A stretch of DNA of 64,000 nt from Paraconiothyrium sp. Pb-2020 (GCA_022419385.1 JAJUBI010000002.1:1488001-1552000), one strand, 5' to 3'. Shown: positions 10,302 through 21,844, counted from the first letter of the stretch. Notes: generated by a model not told the origin, from the sequence alone. Numbers and translations: made by a program.

Positions 10302-12139
10302 CTACGCATGAATCGCCTGCTGAACATGCGGATATACAGCCACCATCTGATGGTACAGGTCTGGGTGATCCCTCATCAGCACCTCCGGGTCCCAAGCCAT
10401 CGCAACAAATATCGTGTCCAGCCCGCTGCTGAGCGGCGTCGTGAAGATCTGGCAGATCTGCAGTCCCATGACAAACGCGAACGCGACAACGACCGGCGTA
10501 TACGTGCCCGTGCTGTTGTATGCCGGGGACGTGAAGAGCAGGTATAGATATGCGAGCAGCGCACACGAGTAGGCGACGAAGAAGGCGCCCATGCTCAGGA
10601 CCGGTCCGACGAGGCATTCGTTGACGAGCGCGTCGATCCCGCGGTCTTTGATCATTCTGTGCCGTGTCAATAAAAAAATCAATGAGGTAACTGGGGTGCA
10701 CTTGCTTCCACGTGTCCTTCGCTGCTGCGACATAGGACTTGCCGTACAAAGCAATGTACGAGAATGCGTAGCGGTTCAGGAACTGCACAGCCCAGTCCAG
10801 CAGGCCGATCAAGCACTGCAGGCAGCAGAAGACAATCGTACCGACAATGTTACCGTCCTGCGATGCGCCCTGTTGTGCAGCCGAGCAAAGTTGTCTCAGG
10901 AATTGTATAATCGCCACGATGAGACTGCCTAGACTGATGCTGCCGAAGCTGTACGTCAGGGACCGTTTGAGCGCTCCGCGAGTAGCTCCCTTGGGAAAGT
11001 TGTTGTTTCCCATGAAGTACCAAGAGCCATAGACGCCTGATATCGTGACGTGGATGGTGTTTTTGAGCCACCTATACATGATTAGTACAATCCTTCCCCC
11101 ATTTTGCGTACATGATCACTTACTCCGATATCCAGTACATCGCAAACGTTACGAAGACGATCAGGCCGACCACCTTGGCCGAGCTGCAGCCTCCAGCGCC
11201 CGTGTTGCACGCTGGGTTTCTGCCAGGTTCATATTTCACGTAGACGGCGACCAAGGTCACAGAATACCAAGCGCCAAATGCAGCGGCGAGGATTCCTCCC
11301 ATCAGGGACACGATATAGACATGCCCGAATTTCTTGGACACATCGATGGTCGTCTGGAGCATCAGGACCGAGAAAGGGATGCGCGGAATCCAGCTGATGA
11401 AGCAGAAAACGTAAAAGACGGCGAAGATGAGAAAGACGATACCGCCCGACCAGTACTTGCGCGAGAGCATATAGATGGCGGTGACGAAACCGAAGACGAT
11501 GTTTAGGATGCCCGTGATCCCTGCCTCACATCAGTGCATGCATCTCACATCGCCTAGGATGCGCCTTACAGATGAATTGTTTGGTAAACGCGCGCGCGCA
11601 CCACATATAGGCATAGCTGAGTATCATGGCCTGCCAATCGTATAAGTATAGGCGCTTGGGATCTTGGGCCGTCTCGGATAGACTCACCATGACCAAAACG
11701 AACGCAAACAGGATGATCGTGTTGCTATCCAACCCAAACGTATTCTTGCTCCCGTAGATACCCCCATTGAAGTCAATGGTCTCCGAGTACCCGTGAAGCA
11801 CGATGCCCGAGACTGCCGTGTAGCCTAGAAAGACGGCGATGAGCTGCGCACGTCAGTAACACGTTCAAATCATGACATTGAGTACGCGCATACCAAAAGC
11901 CCAGCCCAAATGTCATTGAACTTGGGCTTTTCGACCTTAAAGGCCTGGTCAAAACTTGGCTTTTCTCCTCCCCATTGCTGTCCATTCGGTGGTGGAGGCG
12001 CCGAAGGTGGCGCATACTTTGCATTGTTACCGTACTGCGGCGGCTGTTGTGGGTAGTTCGCCGGCTCTTGCATCTGATAGTAGTTGTTTTGCTGGGACGC
12101 GCCATTGTAGTAGTCGGCGGCCTCGCCTCGTTGAGCCAT
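10302..12139 (-). CDS. PNS1: choline-transporter-like membrane protein PNS1
   Basis: Six exons on the minus strand (12139-11894, 11843-11688, 11630-11570, 11520-11124, 11071-10706, 10656-10302) give 526 aa, matching the ~540 aa of yeast Pns1. The first ~70 residues are Gln/Pro/Tyr-rich and cytosolic. The rest is a run of about ten hydrophobic segments typical of the CTL/SLC44 family, including GLQICQIF and KDRGIDAL motifs. The last intron (10705-10657) only keeps the conserved W-K-M-I-K-D-R-G reading if the donor is GC (AA|GCAAGT), a GC-AG intron. It is likely a plasma-membrane transporter; its substrate is uncertain, since yeast Pns1 has no proven choline transport. Confidence 0.95.
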
Positions 12140-12872
12140 GATTGCCGGCTTGCCTGCACAGCGCAAAATAGGAGGAGAGAAAGCTAGAGAGCAGTCGCAA
12201 TCGCAGGCAAGATTTCGAGGAAGCAAGGCGGTCGGGGTGGGACAAATGAGGGATGCGGCGCCTCGAGTGGCTGCTGTCAAGTGGATCCCGATCTAGACGT
12301 CACTGGTGCACGACGACGCAGGTGTGCGCGACTGCTAGCCTTGCGCTTCGAGCTCCGCTTGCTGATCACCCGCGTTTGTGGGCTTGCCCGAGCATGTGAC
12401 TTGTCGTTTTCGGCGAGCAAAGGAGCGCCAGAAGATGGACTGTTTGATGCTGCAGATGAGATGGGCAACGCATTCCACATGTACATGTACAGTTGATCTG
12501 AGGCGGGGATGAGACGTTTCTGTGGCGCATTGCTGTGGCGTGAATGCATCTCGGCGTAGGCTGCTCCTGATCCTGACTTCGACGGCAGTGCTTCCGTGCC
12601 GAAAGCCGTCTGGAATGCCGTGCATAACTTGTCCAGCTTTGAGCAATGGATAGGTGAAGAGCTTGGCATAGACGAGCGCGTCGGATCCACGGCGCTAGTG
12701 GGGCAACGCGTTTACCGGTACCTACCACTATGTCAGTCAGTCCTGGAAGGCGCTCTCCAACATAACAACTAACTCCATCCAACAAGTTACAAATTCTTGG
12801 CTGAGATTCAAACCTATCGTCTGCCAGCGATATCGTGAGGTCCCAGACATCTCGAGTCATCACCATGACCGT
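12140..12872. other. upstream region of PNS1, no gene seen
   Basis: The first ~100 bp are PNS1 leader. Overlapping minus-strand frames at 12277-12866 in three phases have no domain and no splice support, so none is called. Confidence 0.5.
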
Positions 12873-13045
12873 ACAGGGTGTAGGCGCGTCGCTTCGGATC
12901 CTTGTAGCGGAATTACGGCGTCTTGCCTTTGAGGGTATTGATCGTAAACACCTTATTAGTCGATATCGTTAACATCCAACGAAAATTACCTCTTACAAGT
13001 GGTGTCAGCACTTCAAGGATCAAAACCGACGCGCCTACACCCTGT
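12873..13045. mobile_element. MITE-like element, Tc1/mariner-style (TA-flanked inverted repeats)
   Basis: The 20-mer GTACAGGGTGTAGGCGCGTC at 12871-12890 recurs exactly, inverted, at 13028-13047. Similarity continues inward with mismatches for about 17 more bases (GATCCTTG shared). If the element starts at CAGGG, each end is flanked by TA, the target duplication of Tc1/mariner elements. The interior is too short to code. The right end lies about 170 bp before the methyltransferase start, inside its presumed promoter. Confidence 0.7.
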
Positions 13046-13215
13046 ACAGCTCAGAACTCGTGTGAGTCATCGATCTACCGACTGTTTTCTATAAAGCCTC
13101 CAGGCCATCATAGAACATTGAGACGCTATCTGGTTCACAGGACGCAGTGTGCGGAAGGATATATCTGGAGTTCGCTCCAATTTGTTTCACAATTTCCATC
13201 CCTTCCCACGGCGCT

Positions 13216-14073
13216 ATGGACGACCATCCTATCAGTGTAAAAGTACACGAGTACGGGCTCCTTCCTTCCCAGACTGCGCATCGAATGCATGCTTTACTCC
13301 ACGCGAACATCGTGAACGGAGACAGCATCTTGGAGCTTGGGTGCGGTCAAGGAGATTGTACGACTGTGCTTGCGCAACTCTTCCCCGATTCCCACATCAC
13401 TGCTGTTGATCCCGCACCATCTGACTACGGCACTCCGGAGACTCTGGGCCAAGCTCATGACCGTATCAAGAGCTATGATATCGGAAGCCGCATTGAGTTT
13501 GTTCGTGCTAAGCCAACTACGCACATGAAGAACGTGAAAGCCGGCGCATATGACGTCGCAGTTCTGTGTCACTCACTGTGGTATTTTTCCAATGTGGAAG
13601 AAGTGATGTCTACCTTGGAAGCTTTAAAGGGAAAGGTGAATAAGCTATTCGTCGCTGAGTGGGCATTGCAGAGCAGTAGTCGTCAAGGGGACGTTCACGT
13701 ACAGGTCGCATTGGCGAGAGCGACGCGTGAAGCGCATGTTGGGGACTCAACCCAGAATATCCGTACGCCGCTATCTCCAAGCCGAATAAAGCAATGCGTC
13801 GCAGCCGCGGGATGGAAGTTGAGAATTGAGGTCGTTGAACCTTCGGAACTTGGACTCGAGGACGCGAGGTGGGAACTTGACTTGCTTCTGCAGGAAGACG
13901 AAGATCATAAGAATATGTTCCTTGAGAGCGCGAAGGAGCATATCCAAGAAGACCGGATCCACTTGGTCCTCGAAAGTATGATCGAGAGCGTGAAGAGCAG
14001 TGTCAAAGAAATCGGTGGAAAAGATAGACTTGAGTGCATGGATACATGGTATGGATCGTTCGAACAAGGATAG
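13216..14073 (+). CDS. SAM-dependent methyltransferase (class I)
   Basis: An unspliced 285-aa frame. The SAM-binding motif I is ILELGCGQGDCT near residue 38, followed by the acidic end of strand 2 (ITAVDPAP) and a post-motif region YDVAVLCHSLWYF. The fold is the class I Rossmann methyltransferase; substrate unknown. The frame is open upstream to 13147, but the ATG at 13216 puts motif I at the usual distance from the N-terminus and is preferred. The C-terminal third is helical and charged. The inverted-repeat element ending at 13045 lies in its promoter region. Confidence 0.85.
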   Translation: MDDHPISVKVHEYGLLPSQTAHRMHALLHANIVNGDSILELGCGQGDCTTVLAQLFPDSHITAVDPAPSDYGTPETLGQAHDRIKSYDIGSRIEFVRAKPTTHMKNVKAGAYDVAVLCHSLWYFSNVEEVMSTLEALKGKVNKLFVAEWALQSSSRQGDVHVQVALARATREAHVGDSTQNIRTPLSPSRIKQCVAAAGWKLRIEVVEPSELGLEDARWELDLLLQEDEDHKNMFLESAKEHIQEDRIHLVLESMIESVKSSVKEIGGKDRLECMDTWYGSFEQG

Positions 14074-14373
14074 AGGTGAAGTTGGACGTGAGTGTTGGAT
14101 GTGAATATCGGAGGCTTTGATTTCTATAAAGCGATTTTCACAGGCCTCTCTAGTTATCGGTTCTGCTACCTCTCTGTACAGCTCGACAACGCCACTGCAA
14201 CAACACATACAATCCCCTGTTCCTAAGCCCCTCTTGCACAAAAATGGTACAAGAATCCTAAAGAGCCTCCAAGAAGTAGGCTCTTTCCATTGAAGCCAAA
14301 GTTCGTACCACAACGTCCCTGCATATTTGAATATACCTAGTCTCCCGTTCACGTGTAACTCTCAACTTCCATC

Positions 14374-15150
14374 ATGACGTCTTTCTTCGCTTTCGCCACG
14401 ACTATCGTTATTCTTGTAACAATTGGGATCGTAGGGTACTACATCTGCAAGAAGAAGACGAGGAGGAATTGGGGCCTCATTTCGTGGAACAAATCCATCA
14501 AGGAGAAGCAACCAGATATCGAGATGCAGGCCTGTGACAAAGCTGGCATCCCTGGACCAACTCAGATGCAGTACGGGGCATACCAGCTGCACCCGTGGCA
14601 GCCGCAGCTGCATCAGCAACCGCAATCGCATCACTCATACCCTTCATATGCTCCACAACAGCTGATTAACCAGCCAAAAGCTGGTCAATATGTGCCGGAT
14701 CCGACGCAAGTACGTGGCAAGGAGACCCCACTTCCACACCCACAGCAACGTGTCAAACTATCCCACCAGCATATGCCTCTGCCGTCACCTCCACCAACCC
14801 TCTATCATCAGCCTTCCCCATCTCCACGACGACCGCAGCAAGCACATACTAGACAGTCGACAGTCGCACATCCACAACTGCAGGAGGAGCCCCTATACTG
14901 CACCCAAAATTTCTCGCCCCCAGACGTGGACAAGAGCTTCGACTTCCAGGAAGCTCCACCAGTCGCCAAAGCCTTGACAGTAAAAGCACTCAAAGCGCAG
15001 CCAGAGATGCCGAAGTCGCTTAGGACCAAACCAACATCGCTCACATCACCAGCGCTAGACTCACCTATGCTAGTATTCTCTTCAGCAAGACCACAAGAAG
15101 AAGAGAAGAGGAAGGAGGACCTCGTAGGCTATGAAGACGTCGATTTATGA
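14374..15150 (+). CDS. hypothetical single-pass membrane protein with Pro/Gln/His-rich tail
   Basis: A 258-aa unspliced frame. Residues about 4-23 form one hydrophobic segment, directly followed by the basic stop-transfer KKKTRR, so the rest should face the cytosol. Residues 60-160 are rich in Gln, Pro, His and Tyr, with repeated PQ/HQ patches and no fold. The C-terminus is charged (EEEKRKEDL). No family is recognised. The start ATG (ATCATGACG) is the first in frame and directly precedes the membrane segment. A membrane-tethered scaffold is possible but unproven. Confidence 0.7.
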   Translation: MTSFFAFATTIVILVTIGIVGYYICKKKTRRNWGLISWNKSIKEKQPDIEMQACDKAGIPGPTQMQYGAYQLHPWQPQLHQQPQSHHSYPSYAPQQLINQPKAGQYVPDPTQVRGKETPLPHPQQRVKLSHQHMPLPSPPPTLYHQPSPSPRRPQQAHTRQSTVAHPQLQEEPLYCTQNFSPPDVDKSFDFQEAPPVAKALTVKALKAQPEMPKSLRTKPTSLTSPALDSPMLVFSSARPQEEEKRKEDLVGYEDVDL

Positions 15151-17201
15151 TTGTGTTTGGGAAAGTGGTTGCCCAGGAGAAGTCACTTAGGCTGGAGCGA
15201 TGTCTAAGCCGAAGAAGGGAACATAGCAGTTGTAAGCTGAGAGATCATGGCCGAAATCTATTGAGCATGTTGCTACACGTGTGTTTTCATCACTCAGAGC
15301 GTTCTCTTCTGTGTACTATGCTATGGATGAATGCTCCAGACTGGCAAGAGTACTATATGGCGAAGTACTATACGCTAGTATTAATAGGTGGCATCCTCTC
15401 GTGATGATGTTCGTGGATTGGCTTGCTCTCGAAGCGTCGCAGTCCTCGTGCGTGCTATAGAGTATCCATGGATGGTCCTATAGCAAAGGTTTGGAGTGGA
15501 GATTTTGCGTGCATGCTTCGCGATAACGGTGTATTATCAATGTCTGCTGTGAAGCTTGAGTGTGGGACCCGTAGATCCCAGGACGCTTGTTGGTCCAGTC
15601 GTTCTGCCGTACGTCCATCTGATCGCCACTTAGCTAGAGCATGACTTTGTGAGCACGCGCGTTGTAAGTGAAATATAGGAAGCCTCGGCATGAGCTCATC
15701 ATCGCCAATGCTTGCAACCTCGTAATGGGAAACAAAGTTTCGCCGATCATTGAGGTCACACCAGTGGGCAATATGAAATTCTCTTCGAAAAACAAATCAT
15801 TCGATGCAATGCAGGTGTCGCGACTTTCCAGTGTTGTTGGACGAACTTGGTGTTGCTACCGAGGGAAGGTGCGTGGGCGATTGAGCCGTTCTGGTCCATG
15901 CGCGGAGTGGGTTCGCTCGCCTCCTCAAACAACTTACCTTCACGGCAAGTGTCCTTTCTATGTCACTCTATCCCGCGCCCATCTCAACCGCACCAGCATG
16001 AGGGTAGTCTTTAATTTCAATCGATCGTGCATTGACTGAGGACGCGACGGTATCGCAGATTCCCATTCGATCTTCAAGGATAACTTTATGCGTATAGAAG
16101 ATCCTCCTGGGCATGTGCCGGTTTCATGTATGCCGAACACGAAACGAAAGTCTATCCTCTAAACCCCCCTGCCTACGAGCATCTAGCGGTTCGAGAATCG
16201 GCGGGTGGGCAGGCCGCTTGGCTTAGGACGCGCTATTGCCATGGCGTACAATCATTTCCCCTCGTGTGGCAGGGGGCTCCGACCCGCACGTGCGTCCACG
16301 TGGACTTGCACCAGGATTTATGGTCAAGCCTCGATTCGCGAGCCTCATATTCACAGGCAAATGGTCGCTCAAGTTCGTCCGTCTTCAATCTTACGAAAGG
16401 AGCCATCCTGGAAAGGAACCGACCCGAACGAAAATGGCTACAGAAGGACACTTAATTAGTGAACCAGACTTTGCGAGACGAGTGCGCTGGTGATCACGGC
16501 CGTTTAGAATTGTAGAGAAGATCGTTCAGGAACGACCTTCGCAGCCAAGAATACCGTTATCAGGGCTTGATCGGCGGCCAGACCAAAATCAGCAGACTAG
16601 AAAAGCAGCGAGTGCGTTTGCGGATTGCTTTCCCTCACGGGTCGCCCAGAGCGTGGTGCTTGAGCGGCAGCCCTATCGAAACCGAGTCTGGCACTACCTC
16701 GGACCTCCTGCCTGGAACTTTGGCGAACATCGGGCTTTTCCCCACCAAACTTTATTCGACTTGGGACCGAGTCTCAATTGGCTCAACCATACTTCGTCGA
16801 CAAGGAGCAACCACGGGAAAGTTGTGATGGACGAAAGATTGCTCCTAGCATACCCACCTCGGGCGCTTGAATAGCGCCGCCCGCGTGTCAGGTTCGGCGA
16901 CCCATCTTCCACTGAAAGTCCCGAGCAAATCGCACGCCTGCGTTCTCTATTAGTCGACCTCCCCACGAGGTCGAAGTCTCGATCCCGTCTCAAAGTGCTA
17001 GTATCCTTTCCCGGATGTGCATGGGAAAAGAGAGTTTGACCCACATGCACATGCGTGACACAAGCCAACCCAGGGTCAATCAGCAATGTGGATCTTAAAG
17101 TAATCTCGTCCCTTGTAGATGCAGCCTGGCCGCGCCCATCCTCCTTCTTTCACCGTCCATCGCTTCCGAGACTGTTTGCCTGGCAGCAGCGACACTGCAG
17201 T
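15151..17201. other. 2-kb intergenic region, no gene seen
   Basis: I looked for exons, tRNAs and inverted repeats and found nothing I can support. Frames of 60-130 codons occur in several phases at 15147-16827 and on the minus strand at 16694-17086, but they overlap each other and lack domains or consistent splice sites. The last ~150 bp are probably leader of the rhodopsin-like gene. Confidence 0.5.
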
Positions 17202-18697
17202 ATGGCCGACGTTGTTAGCCTGAAGAGGCATGCGGACCTCTTCCGTCGGGGTGGAGGACTTGAACCGCCTTCAGATGTCGTTTTGTCCTGGCCGGCACCA
17301 AACCACCTCAATCCGGAAACACATGGTGACGCTGGACCTATCTTTGTGATCTTGTTCCTGGTACTGTCCATTTTGACGTACCTCGCAAGGATGTGGGCAA
17401 GGGTGGTAATGTCGAAGAACGCGGGCCTCGACGATTGGATCATGACAGCCGCAATCATGCCATTGATTGGAGCAGCCATCGCGGTGGTACTTGGTCAGTG
17501 GCTTCGTCTTTTCTGGGTCCGTTTCAACTCACTTTTCTTCAGGATGTCGGACATATGGGTACCAATGGCATGCATGGGACCAGACTTCGGAAACACGAGT
17601 ATCCAGCAGGAAGGCGAGCAAACACCTTCTGGCACGAAATATACAACTGCTAACATGACTAGATCATCTTGGCCATCGAAGTGTTGTATCTGTTGACGAC
17701 AAGTCTGATCAAGATATCTATCCTCTGCTTCTATAGACGGATTACGAACGGATCGATCTCCAGGACTTTCGTGTATTGGGTTTGGGGCTCAATCGTCTTT
17801 GTTATCGCATACTTCTTTACTTTCACACTCACAGTCATCTTTTCGTGCTCTCCTGTCGAGGGATACTGGCACTACTTCGACATCTCGTGGAGACTCACGC
17901 ATGAACTCAAGTGCCATAACGAAGGCGCTCAGATTGTCACAGTAGTTGTCATCAGCACCTTACAAGACTTCTTCCTATGCGCACTGCCGATCGTCCTTAT
18001 CTGGAATCTCCAGATCTCGAGAAGACAAAAGGCTGCACTTTGCGGAATTTTTGGCTTGGGTCTTTTGTAAGTCCTGGCGATGTAACCTTGCAAATAGTGT
18101 ATTGTGTATTTGCTAACCGATATCAGGACTTGTGTATGTGGTGTCATGCGAGCCTACTATGCGATTTACATTTATTATTATACATACGACGTCACCTGGT
18201 ATGCATGGTACGGTTGGATCTGGACAGCTCTCGAGGCAGAGCTTGGCCTCATGTGTGCTTGTGCGCCAGCTCTTAAGGGCTTCTTTAAGAAATACTTCAG
18301 CCTCAACAGTACCCGCAGCGGTGCATACGGTTATGGTACAGGGCAGCCAATCTCAAGCGGCGGTAGAATACCTGGGTACGGCAAGCTCAGTCCTAAGTAT
18401 TCGCTCGCCACCTCCAATGTCGAAGGAAACAAATGGGAGCCGGGCCTTGTTCCTATGAATCGCATCAAAGTCAGTACTACCACGAATGTCGTAGAAGACA
18501 GAGACGAAAGATCAAGCATAGGGAGCAACTCAAGCACAAAGAACTTGACAGCACTTCCGTCAAGTGCGCTACCTGTACCTACTCAGAACGATGAGAGAGT
18601 GTCGAATCCGTCGACATGGAACGGAAATCGCACAGTAATCACGGCCTATCGTCACGATAAAGAACTTGATATCGAAAAGCATGCGCACGCGGCTTGA
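17202..18697 (+). CDS. PTH11-like integral membrane protein (fungal rhodopsin domain)
   Basis: Four exons, 17202-17493, 17543-17598, 17663-18066 and 18127-18697, give 440 aa. The introns end with clear branch points (GCTAACATGACTAG; GCTAACCGATATCAG). The protein has about seven hydrophobic segments in the first ~290 residues and family hallmarks: LDDWIMTAA after the second segment, YGYQWHAWD in the first loop, LIKISILCFYRRI and CSPVEGYW. The C-terminal ~140 residues are polar and cytosolic. Unlike PTH11 itself there is no N-terminal CFEM domain. It belongs to a large fungal family of putative surface receptors; ligand unknown. Confidence 0.9.
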
Positions 18698-18763
18698 ATA
18701 GGCTGGAACTACTCATATAGGCAAAAATTTCAAGAATGGACTATGGTATCAAGAACGATCGAA

Positions 18764-19352
18764 CTACTTCCTCGGACCACTGGACAACGCAAAACCATCA
18801 CCCAGCCCCATCATGAGCCCGGCCCCAGATGAAAAGTCGCCGGCCCAATGTTGCTTTCCAAACGCAACCTTATGCACTTGCTGCAACAAGTCTTCTGGTG
18901 TGCTCTTTGATGGTACGAAGACAAGACCCGCATCAACGGCGGGCTTCTCTGTCCCGACGTACTTCCCCTCCGCATCTTTCGCATAATGCTTCAAATACCA
19001 CTCTCGCGGCATCTTGCGTACGATGACCGAATGCGACACGACTTTGCGATCTTTCGACCACAGTTTCTTCCAGTTGATGTTTTCAGCGCTGTGGACCATG
19101 GGTACAGAGATGGTCTCCTGAGGATCACCAGTGCTGAGACTCGCCATGTCTGCGCTCACATCTTCGACCAGGGAACGCTGGTTTGCAGTGGGCGGGCCGG
19201 TGTAGAGAGGTGGTGGGCCGCTGACGCTCGATTAGCACCAGTGTTTGCGGAGAGTCATTTATGCCGACGCTGGCTCGGTTGACTTACTCCTCAGCATATG
19301 TGGAGCTTTCGGCTCGGGCTTCTTGCTCTTTGGAGAGGGCAGCGTTGGCCAT
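18764..19352 (-). CDS. conserved-looking hypothetical protein, 173 aa
   Basis: Two exons on the minus strand, 19352-19288 and 19220-18764, join in phase 2. The intron has a GTAAGT donor and a GTGCTAATC branch region. The 173-aa product is soluble, with no signal or membrane segment. It has a disordered N-terminus (about 50 residues), a Trp/Lys-rich core (INWKKLWSKDRK) and a C-terminal Gly-rich tail. No family is recognised. It ends only 66 bp from the convergent rhodopsin-like gene. The splice quality and charge pattern support a real gene. Confidence 0.75.
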
Positions 19353-20096
19353 GACGATTATTTGAGATTGCGCGGTACTTGAGATGTTGGCGTGTGGCAG
19401 CGAAAATACAATGGCCAGTGACTGTGAGACTCACTTGACAGTGGGATAAGCACTATGGTCCGCAGGGCGTTCACGATATTTAACTAGTTGCACGCTGGGC
19501 GCAGTCTTACGTTCGGAGTAGCGAACGTGGCGCAGAGGTGCGCCTAGTGCTGGGCATGTGTACACTTGTGCTCTCTTAGCAGCGCCACTGCTTCAGAGAT
19601 GTCACTCCTGTCTCCTAGATAATAATTGTGAAATGCCAGGATTTCCATCCCAGTTATCCTCTGGCAGTTGGTATGTCCAACCCTCGAGTTGGCAACAGCT
19701 TCGCCCGCCACACCCATGTCAAGCTTCTCCTTAATCACCGGCAGATCCTGTTGACCTTGCGGGCCGGTGGATCGCAGCTGAAGAGTCACTGCTGGTAGCA
19801 TAGGAGAAATGGTTCAAGGTGTCTTCAAGCTGAGGTGCAGCTTCCAAATCCATGGATCACCCATCAACACGTGATCAGGCTTGCCTCTTTCGGTTGACCG
19901 CGGCTGTTTCCCCGCATCCAGACATGACAGTGGAAATGGCGGATCTTGCGGGTCAGGACCCACCAGAGGCTCGAATGAACCGTATGATTCAAAGATTGCA
20001 CATGCACACGCAGTGAGCACTGCACTTTGCCCTACCACTTATCGTCCTTCCATCTGGAGAACCAATTCAGCCAACAAAATCCTCTGGACCCTCACG
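19353..20096. other. divergent promoter region
   Basis: This segment separates the starts of two divergent genes and is likely a shared promoter. A minus-strand frame at 19544-19801 has no domain and is not called. CT-rich stretches near 20060-20096 fit the nitrilase leader. Confidence 0.5.
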
Positions 20097-21383
20097 ATGC
20101 CACAAACACTAAAGCTCGCCTCCGCACAAAGCCGGACCCTCTCTACCACATCGGAAACGCTTCACGCTCTTGAAAGAACGACAAGACAGGCCGCAGAGAA
20201 AGGTGTTGACATCATCCTCTTCCCGGAAGCCTATCTGGGCGGCTACCCACGCACATGCACCTTCGGAAACGCGGTAGGCGGCCGCACATCTCAAGGCCGC
20301 GACCAGTTCCTCAGTTACTTCCACGCCGCTGTCGACCTAGGCGACACCCCCTCCGGCGCCGGGGAAGATTGGCTAGAGCGACGTCTTGAGCTGCCAAAAG
20401 GCAAGAAGTACCGCGGTGATGGGACTCGGGAAGAGCTCGAGCGTATCGCACGTGAGACGGGTGTGTTCGTCGTCACGGGGCTTGTTGAGCGCTGCGCAGG
20501 AACGCTGTATTGTGGTGCGCTGTATGTGTGTCCTAAGATGGGTGTGCTGGGGAAGAGGAGGAAGGTTATGCCTACTGGAAGTGAGCGGATGATTTGGGGA
20601 CAGGGGAGTCCTAGTACGCTGAGAGCTGTGACGACGCAAATCAAGGGAGTGAAACTGACCATGGCGGCTGCAATCTGCTGGGAAAATTACATGCCGCTTC
20701 TGAGGCAGAGTTTGTATAGCCAGAATGTGAATTTGTGGTTTGCACCGACGGCGGATGCGAGGGATAGCTGGGCGAGCTTGATGAGGACCATTGGGATCGA
20801 GGGGAGGTGCATCGTTGTCAGTGCGAATCAGTGCGTCAAGAAGAGCCAGCTGCCGGAATGGATTACTGGAGAGACCGCGACAAAGGCAACAGAGAGCCAG
20901 GCCAACAATGCGGAACATGCAACAGCCGAGCCTGGCCACAATAGGTCCCGGAGAAGAAGCACCATCACAGTCACTGAAGACAAGCACGAGATATGCTGGC
21001 CCGTCGCCGAAGAGAAGTCGAACGGTGGCAAGTCACTGCCAAACGGCGACAGTTCGGCCATTGAAGATGAGCCTCAAACAGCTGTCCAGACTACAAAGCC
21101 CAAAAGTAAACTTGCTCAGTCTACAACACATTTCACAGCTCAGGCACAGGCTGACCCGAATACCGACGAGTTCGTGTCTCGTGGTGGATCCTGCATCATC
21201 TCACCGTTTGGTGAGGTCCTTTCGGGGCCACTGTGGGAGAAGGGAGATGAGATGCTCATCCAAGAAGTTGATTTCGAAGACTGTGAAAGAGGGCGCTTAG
21301 ACATAGATGTGGCAGGAAGTTATGGGAGATTGGATAGTTTTCACTTGGCGGTGGACGGCTTAGATCTGAACCCGCCACCCTAG
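20097..21383 (+). CDS. nitrilase (C-N hydrolase superfamily)
   Basis: A 428-aa unspliced protein. The catalytic triad of nitrilases is visible: Glu44 in LFPEAYLGGYP, Lys156 in KRRKVMPTG and Cys194 in AAICWENYMP. The C-terminal signature (RGGSCI, GEVLSGPLWE, LDIDVAGSYGR, VDGLDL) matches fungal and plant nitrilases. It should hydrolyse organic nitriles to acids and ammonia, probably as helical oligomers in the cytosol. Odd feature: about 95 residues of polar, low-complexity sequence (roughly 259-355) are inserted between PEWITG and RGGSCI. The longer upstream frame (from 19881) is not used because the ATG at 20097 gives the normal N-terminus. Confidence 0.93.
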   Translation: MPQTLKLASAQSRTLSTTSETLHALERTTRQAAEKGVDIILFPEAYLGGYPRTCTFGNAVGGRTSQGRDQFLSYFHAAVDLGDTPSGAGEDWLERRLELPKGKKYRGDGTREELERIARETGVFVVTGLVERCAGTLYCGALYVCPKMGVLGKRRKVMPTGSERMIWGQGSPSTLRAVTTQIKGVKLTMAAAICWENYMPLLRQSLYSQNVNLWFAPTADARDSWASLMRTIGIEGRCIVVSANQCVKKSQLPEWITGETATKATESQANNAEHATAEPGHNRSRRRSTITVTEDKHEICWPVAEEKSNGGKSLPNGDSSAIEDEPQTAVQTTKPKSKLAQSTTHFTAQAQADPNTDEFVSRGGSCIISPFGEVLSGPLWEKGDEMLIQEVDFEDCERGRLDIDVAGSYGRLDSFHLAVDGLDLNPPP

Positions 21384-21844
21384 ACCGTGCTTGTAAAGAA
21401 GTGAGACTCAGACGGATAGCTCCATTAACAGTACGAAGTCAAAAGGTTGAGTGACGTCTTGCTCACATTATGGTCACGGAGGGTATAAGATTATACATTG
21501 AATGAAGGATCGGAAAGATGATGAAGACGTACAGGTATTTAGGTGATGTTTTAGTAGGAGCATAATTCGAAGTATGATTTTCTACTGAAGAATAGGAGAA
21601 ATGACAGCTATAATTGCGTCACTCTCGCTAATATAGGTACAATCTGTGGTTACGAAGCGAAGCCTTTCCCGTATTTAAACGCCCGCGCCAATGCAATACC
21701 ATAGCCCTACATACGCATGATGCAATTACAAAAGATCCGACTTTGCCCATACATGGCCGTCCAACTTCCTCGAAGCGTACCACATCCAACCTTCCCTAGT
21801 CACATAAGCTTCCATCTGCAACTTGGCATCTACACTCTACTTAC
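21384..21844. other. 3' region of the nitrilase gene, no gene seen
   Basis: AT-richer sequence with no coding exon. It probably contains the nitrilase 3' UTR and the 3' end of the possible small gene on the minus strand. Confidence 0.5.

Noticed and set aside
11045..11506. 153-codon plus-strand frame
   Set aside because: It lies antisense to PNS1 exon 4; the PNS1 exon has clear family sequence.
12277..12866. Three overlapping minus-strand frames upstream of PNS1
   Set aside because: Conflicting phases, no domain, and no exon that joins PNS1.
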